Notes under the pieces: model-generated
What the model was told of the DNA's origin: nothing
The model's database searches: none
What the model saw: only the letters and a program-made list of their open reading frames with translations
Shown: positions 1 to 5,706 of the stretch, in pieces
Layout of the letters: every line of letters starts with the position of its first letter
Position numbering within the stretch: the stretch's first letter is position 1
DNA from: Pseudomonadota bacterium
GTDB taxonomy: Bacteria; Myxococcota; Myxococcia; Myxococcales; Anaeromyxobacteraceae
Assembly: GCA_023411405.1 (NCBI GenBank)
Contig: JAEYOU010000512.1
Span: 1-8,577 of the forward strand
Reading direction: 5' to 3'
DNA length: 8,577 nucleotides
Made by a program: the position numbers and the translations under genes

Positions 1-72
1 GGACCAGGACACCGAGTAGCTCGACGCGCCCCCCGCGCCGACCGCCCTGGCCGGCACGGGCGTGCCCTCAGG

Positions 73-93
73 CGATCGCGGTCGCCGCGATCG
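73..93. repeat. Perfect 9-bp inverted repeat with 3-base loop
   Basis: The left arm CGATCGCGG and right arm CCGCGATCG are exact reverse complements around TCG. Another copy of the CGCGATCG core follows about 20 bases downstream (near 110-117). There is no T-run after the stem, so it is not a classical intrinsic terminator. It could still end transcription entering from the left, or be a chance product of GC-rich sequence. Confidence 0.4.
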
Positions 94-175
94 AAACGCC
101 GCGGTTCCTCGCGATCGTCTCCACTCACGGCGCGCGTGCCCCACGACCATGGGCGCGACGGGACACCTCGCGAAG

Positions 176-188
176 TGTCACAGTGACA
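176..188. promoter_or_regulatory. Palindrome TGTCAC-A-GTGACA, possible operator
   Basis: Two perfect 6-base arms flank a single central A. The symmetry suits a dimeric regulator or recombinase binding site. It lies about 160 bases upstream of the small gene that precedes the serine recombinase fragment. No second copy was noticed elsewhere in the window. The role is inferred from symmetry only. Confidence 0.3.
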
Positions 189-334
189 TCAGGAGGGGCC
201 TGCCTCGGCCGGCGACGTTCTTCTCCTCGTCCAGCGGCGGGGAACGCTTGGGGCGGACCGCCAGGGCGCTCGCGGCGACATAGCTGTCCGTGAACATCGC
301 GTCTGCCGGTATCCTCAGAAGTGCCTCTCCGCGG

Positions 335-343
335 TGATATAGT
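335..343 (+). promoter_or_regulatory. Possible extended -10 promoter (TGATATAGT)
   Basis: A TG-n-TATAGT element, the only AT-rich spot in this stretch, ends five bases before the ATG at 349. I see no good -35 hexamer, which extended -10 promoters can do without. Transcription starting about seven bases downstream would begin at or next to the ATG. That would give a leaderless mRNA and fits the absence of a Shine-Dalgarno sequence before that start. The call is an inference from one element. Confidence 0.35.
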
Positions 344-348
344 ACGGC

Positions 349-606
349 ATGAGCCTAGCGAGCGATTCAGGAGCTGCGGTCACGCCGGTGGGGAGGCGCG
401 GCACCGCCGCCATCATCCGGGTCCGGCCGCCGCCTTCCGTGTCGCGCGAGGCGGCCGAGACTGCCATCGGCCACCTGGTGGAAGAGTGGGCGGCGCTCAC
501 CTACGCCTGCATGCTCGAAGCCGCCATGGCCACCCCCGCGGTGAACGAGCCCATGGAAGCCCTGGCCATGTTGGACGCGCCCAACCCGCACCCTAAGGTG
601 GAGTGA
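349..606 (+). CDS. Small unknown protein preceding serine recombinase
   Basis: This 85-residue protein has no recognised domain. Residues 1-32 are basic and Pro/Arg-rich. Residues 33-62 look like one amphipathic helix (SREAAETAIGHLVEEWAAL and onward). The C-terminus is acidic and Pro-rich. I prefer the ATG at 349 because it follows an extended -10 element. The GTG at 321 opens a different, lower-quality frame. The stop (604-606) is four bases before the GTG of the recombinase fragment, so the two were probably one operon. Its 3' end carries the recombinase ribosome binding site. A role in recombinase expression or excision control is only suggested by position. It is moderately likely to be a real gene. 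Confidence 0.55.
   Translation: MSLASDSGAAVTPVGRRGTAAIIRVRPPPSVSREAAETAIGHLVEEWAALTYACMLEAAMATPAVNEPMEALAMLDAPNPHPKVE
595..603 (+). promoter_or_regulatory. Ribosome binding site for recombinase fragment
   Basis: AAGGTGGAG ends seven bases before the GTG at 611. It decides that start over the overlapping GTG at 603, which would open the other frame (the one later used by the gene at 753). Confidence 0.6.
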
Positions 607-610
607 ACCC

Positions 611-775
611 GTGGCAGAGCGCGGACACGAACTCGCTGTCATCTACGCCCGGTTCTCTACGAAGAACCAGGACCCGCGGTCCATCGAGGACCAGTTCCGG
701 CGCTGCGAGGAGTACGCGACGGACGAGGGGTTCAGGGTCGTCGCCCGGTACAATGAGCGTGGGCGCGCTTTCTGA
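611..775 (+). pseudogene. Serine recombinase, N-terminal fragment
   Basis: These 54 codons encode the start of a resolvase/invertase-family catalytic domain. The segment VIYARFSTKNQDPRSIEDQF has the Y-x-R-x-S signature with the nucleophilic serine near residue 16, followed by the usual S-I-x-x-Q and R-R-C-x-x-Y-A pattern of large serine recombinases. The reading then gives RVVARYNERGRAF and stops. The expected acidic D/E-x-G-x-S-G segment, the rest of the catalytic domain and the whole DNA-binding half are missing. Intact large serine recombinases are about 450-600 residues, so about 90 per cent is lost. Homology ends around 752-770, where the less GC-rich gene at 753 begins, so this looks like a junction made by insertion or deletion. 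The fragment cannot catalyse recombination. Identification of the fragment is confident; how it was truncated is inferred. Confidence 0.82.
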
Positions 776-1796
776 TGGCGGTGGGAGCAGGCTTTCCGAG
801 GGACCTCCCGAAGCAGTTCAGGAGCTGATCGATCCCTTCTTTGGCGCCGCCGGTCCCGTGCCCACGGGACCAGAGGGGCCGTTCGATCGCGGCTTCGTGA
901 AGCAAGCTGTTCTTGACGGACACGACGGATACGACCCGTCCGCCATGCTGATGAGGGACAACGGCGAGATCGTATGGGCCGGAGGCAGTGGCGTTGCGAG
1001 TCAAGGGGCTCAAGTCATCGAGGCGTCCCTCAGGGACGACCTCGCCGACGATGCCTGGAAGGAGCTCGATCCGACGGTCAGGAAGAAGCTCGAGCGAATC
1101 AAGGCCGAGTTCGACAAGCGCGCGAAGGCAACACAGGGAATGGACACGGGCGAGCGACCCAACTGGCTTGAACGGCAGGCTACGAAGGCGAACTGGCCTT
1201 TCGTCTTCCTGGGATCGGAGATCGGCGAGCGAATCCTGGGCAAGGACTACGAGCTCTCGCGAGACATCTTCTACCACTACCTCGTCGGGGACGGCGATCC
1301 GCTCGTGTTCGTCCCGCCAGAGAAGGTCCAGGAGACCATCATCGAGAAGCATCCCAGGCCGGGCCACTACAAGGTCGATCCGTACAGCTACGGGAGCCCC
1401 GACCTGCGCAATGGGATGGGGAAGTTCGAGTTGGACGTCGTCGATCTGAAGAACGGGAAGACGCTCTATGTCATGACCGACCGGTACGCCTTCCCGGAGA
1501 GGGACTCGCGGGGCAAGTACATCTGGCATGGTTTCCAGGTCGGCAAGTTCAGCGAAGACAGGGCGAAAGAGCTCAACGAGCAGTTGCGCAGCTTGGGCGA
1601 GTGGAGGCGCTCGGATGGCTCAACGGAGCGGTTTCAGCTGATCAAGACGGAAAGAAGGACCGGGGAGTACTCCCTTCGTGTGCCGCAACCCTTCCTTGCG
1701 AACATCGGCGTGGACTTCGAGAATCTCGGGTACTTCATCGTTCCTACTCCCAGCCGAGCGACCCCCAGCCAGACGGCAAGACGCTCTTCGAAATAG
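753..1796 (+). CDS. Unrecognised soluble protein, possible effector
   Basis: A 347-residue protein whose family I do not recognise. There is no signal peptide or membrane segment. Residues 12-47 are Gly/Pro-rich and linker-like. Residues 100-130 are a charged helix. Residues 165-265 look like a compact alpha/beta domain (LSRDIFYHYLVGDGDPLVF, then DPYSYGSPDLRNGMGKFELD), and aromatic/hydrophobic strands follow to about residue 331. The C-terminal tail is Ser/Thr/Arg-rich. The ATG at 753 has no Shine-Dalgarno sequence and lies inside the truncated recombinase frame. The frame stays open to 603, but that extra part is Arg/Ser-rich and looks like a shadow of the recombinase. The protein may therefore be the surviving C-terminal part of something larger, or be translated by reinitiation. 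It is less GC-rich than the flanks, suggesting separate transfer. A lipoprotein gene follows after 11 bases, a layout seen in effector/immunity pairs, but no catalytic motif is visible. Confidence 0.7.
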   Translation: MSVGALSDGGGSRLSEGPPEAVQELIDPFFGAAGPVPTGPEGPFDRGFVKQAVLDGHDGYDPSAMLMRDNGEIVWAGGSGVASQGAQVIEASLRDDLADDAWKELDPTVRKKLERIKAEFDKRAKATQGMDTGERPNWLERQATKANWPFVFLGSEIGERILGKDYELSRDIFYHYLVGDGDPLVFVPPEKVQETIIEKHPRPGHYKVDPYSYGSPDLRNGMGKFELDVVDLKNGKTLYVMTDRYAFPERDSRGKYIWHGFQVGKFSEDRAKELNEQLRSLGEWRRSDGSTERFQLIKTERRTGEYSLRVPQPFLANIGVDFENLGYFIVPTPSRATPSQTARRSSK

Positions 1797-1807
1797 GAAG
1801 GCCGCAA

Positions 1808-2290
1808 ATGTCCAGATTCCTCATGATGGCGCTCCGGCTGTGCGCGACAGCCTCCCTCGGCATGGTCATCGGTTCTTGCTCCGGTTGCGATGGGTGGTCT
1901 CCAGCGCCCTCCAACGGCAAGAGTCGCGATGACCAACAGCGCGCCCGAGAGCAGGCCGAGGACCTCGACCGGTGGCTAGAGAACCCCGTCACTGAGCTGC
2001 GGGATGTCGACGGGACCTGCGTATCCTGGCTCGACAGCACGTCGTGCAACTACACTTTCAAGGCGTTGGCCCCGGTCAGACTTCGGGACCGCCGTCTGAA
2101 GCGCGTGCGGTGCGAGGACGTGGACGGGCTGACCCCTGTGGCCCAGGAGCTCGGATTCGATCGAGTCGCAGCCAACCAGTTCGAGCATGTAGAGTGCTTC
2201 TTTCGGGGAGGCCGGATCTCCGAGGGTGGATACGTCTTGGTACTCCACGACAAGACGACGCAGGTGTACGGAATCCGGGATGTGCACTGA
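1808..2290 (+). CDS. Small lipoprotein, possible immunity partner
   Basis: A 160-residue predicted lipoprotein. The N-terminus has a basic MSRFLMMALRL stretch, a hydrophobic core, and a lipobox I-G-S-C with the lipidated Cys at residue 24. A charged helical linker (residues 38-56) follows, then a small domain with three Cys residues (about 71, 79 and 97) and a late fourth (about 130) that could form disulphides, ending in hydrophobic strands (EGGYVLVLHDKTTQVYGI). This predicts a membrane-anchored domain in the periplasm or on the outer surface. The ATG at 1808 follows AGGAAG with good spacing, and that start gives the clean lipoprotein signal; earlier in-frame codons read through the previous gene. 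It lies 11 bases after the preceding stop, so the two are probably one operon. I do not recognise the family. A role as immunity protein to its neighbour is inference from position and topology only. Confidence 0.72.
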   Translation: MSRFLMMALRLCATASLGMVIGSCSGCDGWSPAPSNGKSRDDQQRAREQAEDLDRWLENPVTELRDVDGTCVSWLDSTSCNYTFKALAPVRLRDRRLKRVRCEDVDGLTPVAQELGFDRVAANQFEHVECFFRGGRISEGGYVLVLHDKTTQVYGIRDVH

Positions 2291-2382
2291 ACGTGTGCGT
2301 GCGGTCTTCACCTGAGTGATGGACTTCCCAGTTCCCGTTCCCGTGCGCTGTAGAGCGAGCGGGAAGCGGAAGCGGGAAGTGG
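2291..2382. other. Convergent intergenic gap with TTCCC hairpin
   Basis: This short gap lies between the stop of the lipoprotein gene and the stop of the minus-strand ATPase gene. It marks the change from the less GC-rich cargo to the GC-rich transposition operon, so one end of the transposon is expected in or near it. I did not find a terminal repeat shared with the other side. Confidence 0.5.
2323..2380. repeat. Imperfect long hairpin of TTCCC/GGGAA repeats
   Basis: The left arm (2323-2343) and right arm (2360-2380) pair at 17 of 21 positions. Each arm is made of short iterated TTCCC-type units. The 16-base loop contains a further CGCT/AGCG pair (2346-2349 with 2354-2357). It sits between two converging genes, so it may act as a bidirectional transcription stop, although no T-run follows on either strand. 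Purine/pyrimidine-split repeats of this style recur between genes in high-GC genomes, so it may instead be a dispersed repeat or part of the transposon end. Confidence 0.6.
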
Positions 2383-3330
2383 CTACCGGCCGGCGAGGCG
2401 GTAGCCGTGGGGCGAGCGCACGAGGGCACCCGCGGCGGTGAGGGCCGCGAGGCGCGCGTAGAGCATGGCGTTGCGGATCCGTAGGCTGGCGCGCAGCGCG
2501 GCGAGCGTGGTGGGGCCGGGGGCATCGGCGAGGATGCGGGTGATCCGGTCGTCGACCGAGGCGATCGGCGGAGGGTCGCGAGGGGCCCCGCGATCGACGA
2601 CCTCCAGCGCGAGCGCGTCGCCCCGCTGGGCAAGTTCGAGCGCGAGGGCGGGTACCGAGGGCGCTGCGCGATGCTCGACGGTGAGGGTGAGATCGTCGCC
2701 GTGGCGGCGGAGGTAGAGGTTGGAGTCGCCCCAGGCGTGAAACTCGGAGGAGCCGCGGAGAGCCTGTCCGGCGCGGGCTCGGCCGCCGCCCTTCTTGGCG
2801 TGGTGCACGAGAGCGACGGCGACGCCGTGCCGGCGCTGGAGCTCCCGCAGGTAGGCGAGGATCGGCGCCACCTCGCCGGAGGCGTTCTCATCGATCCGGT
2901 GCAGGCGCACGAAGGGGTCGAGGACGAGCAGCCGCGGACCGAGCTTGGCCACGGTCTCCTCGAGGCTGGCGCGATCGGCCGCGAGGTCGAGGCGGACGGT
3001 GGGGGCGGTGATCACCTGGACATCGAGGTCCCGGAGCGCCACGCCGGCGGCGGTGCAGATGCCCTCGAGCCGGCGGCGGACGACGTGGAGGGCGTCCTCG
3101 GCGGCGTACAGCAAGACGCGGCCGGCGCGGCTCACCGGGAAACGGCGCAGGCAAGGTGTGCCGGCCGCGACGGACACGGCCAGGTCGAGGGCGAGGAAGG
3201 ACTTGCAGCACTTGGGCTCGCCGCCGACGATGCCCACCGCCTCCTCGGCCCAGAGCCCGGTGACGAGCCAGCGCCGCTCCTCGGCACGAGCGGCGAGGCG
3301 GTGCGCTGGCTCGACCGGGAGGAGGTTCAC
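2383..3330 (-). CDS. RepA/RecA-type AAA ATPase of transposon operon
   Basis: A 315-residue ATPase of the RecA-like group that includes plasmid RepA (AAA_25 type). The P-loop is GGEPKCCKS (residues 36-44). The glycine normally before Lys-Ser is Cys here, while the catalytic Lys-Ser remain. Walker B is RLLVLDP (Asp138). Then come the HGVAVALVHHAKK strand and the LRGSSEFHAWGD segment typical of RepA-like hexameric ATPases. Residues 259-315 look like a winged-helix DNA-binding end (VDDRITRILADA through LTAAGALVRSPHGYRL). The GTG start at 3328-3330 overlaps the TGA of the upstream ATPase gene by four bases (GTGA), so the two are translationally coupled. It is the last gene of the operon. The family is known for ATP-driven handling of DNA. 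In this transposon context a role as helicase loader or assembly factor is inference. Confidence 0.83.
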   Translation of the reverse strand: MNLLPVEPAHRLAARAEERRWLVTGLWAEEAVGIVGGEPKCCKSFLALDLAVSVAAGTPCLRRFPVSRAGRVLLYAAEDALHVVRRRLEGICTAAGVALRDLDVQVITAPTVRLDLAADRASLEETVAKLGPRLLVLDPFVRLHRIDENASGEVAPILAYLRELQRRHGVAVALVHHAKKGGGRARAGQALRGSSEFHAWGDSNLYLRRHGDDLTLTVEHRAAPSVPALALELAQRGDALALEVVDRGAPRDPPPIASVDDRITRILADAPGPTTLAALRASLRIRNAMLYARLAALTAAGALVRSPHGYRLAGR

Positions 3331-4169
3331 CGGCGGCGGCCCGCGGCCTTCGCGTCCGCCGGCGCCGGCGGGGCGAAGGTCTCGAGGAAGAGCTTCTCGT
3401 CGATCTGTCGGGCCTCGCGCTGGGCGGCCGCCGCGAGGAGCTCGCCGGCCATGTTCATGAGCGCGCGGTGGTTGCCCTGGGCGTGGTCGCAGAGCGTCGC
3501 GACGAGCTCGGGCGTCATGAGCTTCGGGGCACCCGCCTTCGCGGTGGCATGACGGAGGGTGTCGGCCAGCTCCTCGCCCGAGGCGCGCTCGAGGGCGAGC
3601 CGCACGCGCATGCGACTCCCGAGCGGAAGGAGCTCGTCGGAGCGGAAGCGCTCGACGAGCCGGCCGTCACCCGCGAGCACGACGGTGAGGAGGATGTGCG
3701 AGTCGAGCCGGGTCGAGGAGAGGAGCCGCAGCTCGGCGAGCACGAGCGGGAGCATCTCCTGCGCCTCATCCACGATGAGCACCGGCCGCGAGAGCGACGC
3801 GTCGATGTGCGTCTGCCACCGGTCGCGCAGGACCTTCGAGCCGCCCCACCGATTGTGCGGGTGCAGCTCGACGCCGAAGAGGTCGCCCATCTCCCGGTAG
3901 AAGTCGGCGAGGCCGGCCTGGGGACGGGTGAGCACGCCCACCTTCACGTCGCGCTGGGCAGAGAGCCGCTCGGCGAGGATCCGCAGCGTCACCGACTTGC
4001 CGGTGCCCGGGTCGCCGGTGACGAGGGCGAAGCCGCCCTCGCCGGAGAGCTGCTCGACCCGCCAGCAGAAGGACTCGACGCGCGGGGTCGCGTGAAGCGC
4101 CTCGACGGGCACATCGGGAGCGAAGGGGTTCCACTTGAGGCCGTACAGCGAGAGGAGCTTCTTGTTCAC
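3327..4169 (-). CDS. ExeA/TniB-like AAA+ ATPase, transposition partner
   Basis: A 280-residue AAA+ ATPase of the ExeA/TniB/MuB type. It opens with the hallmark LYGLKWNPFAPD segment (residues 8-19). Walker A is GDPGTGKS (52-59), Walker B is VLIVDEAQ (Asp134, Glu135), and a sensor-1-like strand ILLTVVLAGD follows (159-168). A polar arginine-rich segment (LGSRMRVRLALERAS, 183-197) precedes the C-terminal lid helices (QGNHRALMNMAGELLAAA). In Tn7, Mu and Tn5053-type elements such proteins bind target DNA in an ATP-dependent way and activate or direct the DDE transposase. The GTG start at 4167-4169 overlaps the transposase TGA by four bases, and the stop overlaps the next GTG in the same way, so production of the three proteins looks coupled. 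Length and motifs are complete. The exact target preference cannot be read from sequence. Confidence 0.88.
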   Translation of the reverse strand: MNKKLLSLYGLKWNPFAPDVPVEALHATPRVESFCWRVEQLSGEGGFALVTGDPGTGKSVTLRILAERLSAQRDVKVGVLTRPQAGLADFYREMGDLFGVELHPHNRWGGSKVLRDRWQTHIDASLSRPVLIVDEAQEMLPLVLAELRLLSSTRLDSHILLTVVLAGDGRLVERFRSDELLPLGSRMRVRLALERASGEELADTLRHATAKAGAPKLMTPELVATLCDHAQGNHRALMNMAGELLAAAAQREARQIDEKLFLETFAPPAPADAKAAGRRR

Positions 4170-5617
4170 GGAGCGTCTCCTTCGTCCTTGGGGAGGTAGG
4201 CGGGCGGGAGCCCGGTCGCCGCTTGCTTGGCGAGGAGTTCGGCGAGGAGCGGCGGGAGCCCGGTGGCGGGCGCGACGCTCGGGATCGTCGCGACCGGCTC
4301 CAGCGGACGGCGCTCGCCGCTCGCGTTCCGCTCCTTGTCCTGCGGGTAGAGCCGGCAGAGCACCTTCTCCGTCTGCTTGTCCACGAGGTGGACCTGGGAG
4401 AGGTCCCAGCTCGCGTAGCGGATCGCGACGCGCTCGAGGTGCCGGTAGCGGCCTGGGATCTCGAAACGACGGCTCTCGACGGAGATGGTCCCGTCGCTCC
4501 TCCGCTGGCTGCGCTCCTCGGTCTTCGTGAAGGCGAGCCGGAGCGCCGCGCTGTCCGGGCTCGGCCGCGACACGTCCGGGCCGGCGAGGAAGCGGGTGAT
4601 GGGCGCCACCCCGAGCTCGGAGTGGAGCTTCTGGTTGTACTCGTGCTCCACCCACGCGTACGTGGCATCGTTGAGCATACCGAGCGTGAGGTCCGGGATG
4701 TCCTCCATCATCGCGAGGAGCCTTCCCTCGACCTGCGCCCAGAAGTTCTCCTGCTTACCGTTCTGGTACGGGGAGTGCGGGAGGGTGGTCTCGTGGATCA
4801 CGCCCAGGCGGGCGAGGCCCTCCTCGATCTCGTCCGCGGTCATGGCACCGCCGTTGTCGCTCATCGCCGACCGCGGCAACCCGCGCTTCTGGAAGGCCTG
4901 CGAGAGCCCGTGCGCGACGTTCTCGGCGTCCTCCGCGAGGTACCACTGGAGGTGACAGGCGGCACGCGAGCAGTCGTCGAGGACGCCGAAGAGGACCGGC
5001 ACCACCAGCTCGCCCTTCGGCGTCAGCACCTTCTTCGAACCGGAGTGGCAGTCCCAGTGCCACAGGCCGTTCACGTGGGCCGCCTCATAGCTGCGCACCT
5101 CCAGGTGATCCAGTCGCGCCTCGGCCGCGATCGCCCCGGGAGTCCGCGCCGAGGTGAGCCGCCGGCGCCGGAGGAGCCCCTGCGCCTTCATGAAGCGCCG
5201 GACGGTGGAGTAGGACGGCACCACCACCCCCGGTCTCACCTTCGCCAGCGCCACCAGGTTGTCGTAGTGGAGCTGGACGCTCCAGCCCTTGTGCGCCGCG
5301 TACTGCGCGAGCAGCGCCTCCCTCACCGGGTCGGCCATGGCCGCCTGCTGGCCGGCGTCGCTGCGCACCTTCTTCCGCAGCACGCCCACCGGGTCGTGCC
5401 GCTCCCGGAGCGCCTGGTAGTACCACCGCTCGATCGTCGAGACGCCGAAGTGGGTCGGCTCGCCGGTGATCGGGTGGCGCCAGGACCGGCCGGCCAGCTT
5501 CGCGATCTCGTCGCAGAGCTCCCCCCGAGGCGGCGGCGCCGCGAGCAGGTGCCCCACCACCGAGAAGCGGAGGTGTGCCCATGCCTGGTGAACCGACGGC
5601 TTTCGACTCTTCGTCAC
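4166..5617 (-). CDS. DDE transposase (rve integrase core, TniA/Mu-like)
   Basis: A 483-residue transposase. The N-terminal 150 residues hold helix-turn-helix-like segments for end binding (VSTIERWYYQALRERH at 59-74; VPSYSTVRRFMKAQGLLRR at 133-151). The RNase-H-like core carries the catalytic triad Asp189 (LWHWDCHSG), Asp254 (AMSDNGG) and Glu290 (SPYQNGKQENFW), with exactly 35 residues between the second Asp and the Glu, as in rve/IS481/Mu-type enzymes. Residues 365-425 resemble the small beta-barrel Mu-transposase C-terminal domain (ISVESRRFEIPGRY). A Pro/Leu-rich tail may contact the ATPase, as the C-terminal tails of MuA-type transposases do. I chose the GTG at 5615-5617, eight bases after a GGGAG site. 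The frame is open far upstream to 6193, but that part is the antisense of the zinc-ribbon gene. Followed by an AAA+ ATPase, it is the catalytic subunit of a Tn5053/Mu-like system. It appears intact. Confidence 0.92.
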   Translation of the reverse strand: MTKSRKPSVHQAWAHLRFSVVGHLLAAPPPRGELCDEIAKLAGRSWRHPITGEPTHFGVSTIERWYYQALRERHDPVGVLRKKVRSDAGQQAAMADPVREALLAQYAAHKGWSVQLHYDNLVALAKVRPGVVVPSYSTVRRFMKAQGLLRRRRLTSARTPGAIAAEARLDHLEVRSYEAAHVNGLWHWDCHSGSKKVLTPKGELVVPVLFGVLDDCSRAACHLQWYLAEDAENVAHGLSQAFQKRGLPRSAMSDNGGAMTADEIEEGLARLGVIHETTLPHSPYQNGKQENFWAQVEGRLLAMMEDIPDLTLGMLNDATYAWVEHEYNQKLHSELGVAPITRFLAGPDVSRPSPDSAALRLAFTKTEERSQRRSDGTISVESRRFEIPGRYRHLERVAIRYASWDLSQVHLVDKQTEKVLCRLYPQDKERNASGERRPLEPVATIPSVAPATGLPPLLAELLAKQAATGLPPAYLPKDEGDAP

Positions 5618-5706
5618 ATCGCGCTCCCGCCATCGAAGGAGCGCGCACCCTAATCGGCCGCCCGCCCGCCGATCGACGGGCGTCCTCTGCGGATCCGCAG
5701 CGGCCC
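5618..5706. promoter_or_regulatory. Leader between zinc-ribbon gene and transposase
   Basis: This 89-base gap is the only sizeable space within the minus-strand operon. It holds two adjacent inverted repeats: a 14-base perfect palindrome (5687-5700, CTGCGGATCCGCAG) and a 6-bp stem CGCCCG/CGGGCG (5663-5682) around GATC. It could carry an operator for the upstream HTH protein, a transposase promoter, or an attenuator that keeps transposase levels low. No -35/-10 pair is clear. Function is inferred from placement. Confidence 0.45.
5687..5700. repeat. 14-bp perfect palindrome CTGCGGATCCGCAG
   Basis: Perfect dyad symmetry lies just after the stop of the zinc-ribbon/HTH gene and about 70 bases before the transposase start. 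It is a plausible dimer-binding site or hairpin. There is no following T-run, so terminator activity is doubtful. Confidence 0.5.

Larger units (their letters stand above)
1..348. other. Non-coding stretch upstream of the recombinase pair
   Basis: I see no convincing gene here. The reading frames that cross it are low-complexity, rich in Arg, Ser and Pro, and lack ribosome binding sites. Bases 2-19 could be the last codons of a gene entering from the left (Asp-Gln-Asp-Thr-Glu-stop), but five codons prove nothing. The stretch contains a perfect GC hairpin (73-93), an odd-centred palindrome (176-188) and a possible extended -10 promoter just before the gene at 349. Confidence 0.5.

Noticed and set aside
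178..297. Minus-strand 39-codon frame with a faint SET-domain-like phrase (GEALLRIPADAMFTD, partly upstream of the ATG)
   Set aside because: It is too short, has no ribosome binding site, and the resemblance covers about 15 residues. At most it is a gene scrap.
732..1529. Minus-strand 265-codon open frame
   Set aside because: It overlaps the plus-strand gene at 753-1796, which is better because it is followed closely by a lipoprotein gene with a good ribosome site in the same direction.
2303..2312. GGTCTTCACC here and its reverse complement at 8562-8571 as transposon ends
   Set aside because: Ten-base inverted matches are expected many times by chance in a window this size, and the match does not extend.
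2671..3552. Plus-strand 293-codon open frame
   Set aside because: It is the antisense shadow of the two ATPase genes with no recognisable protein features.
4223..5653. Plus-strand 476-codon open frame
   Set aside because: It is the antisense shadow of the transposase. High GC keeps complementary frames open, and the translation is low-complexity and rich in Arg, Glu, Val and Leu.
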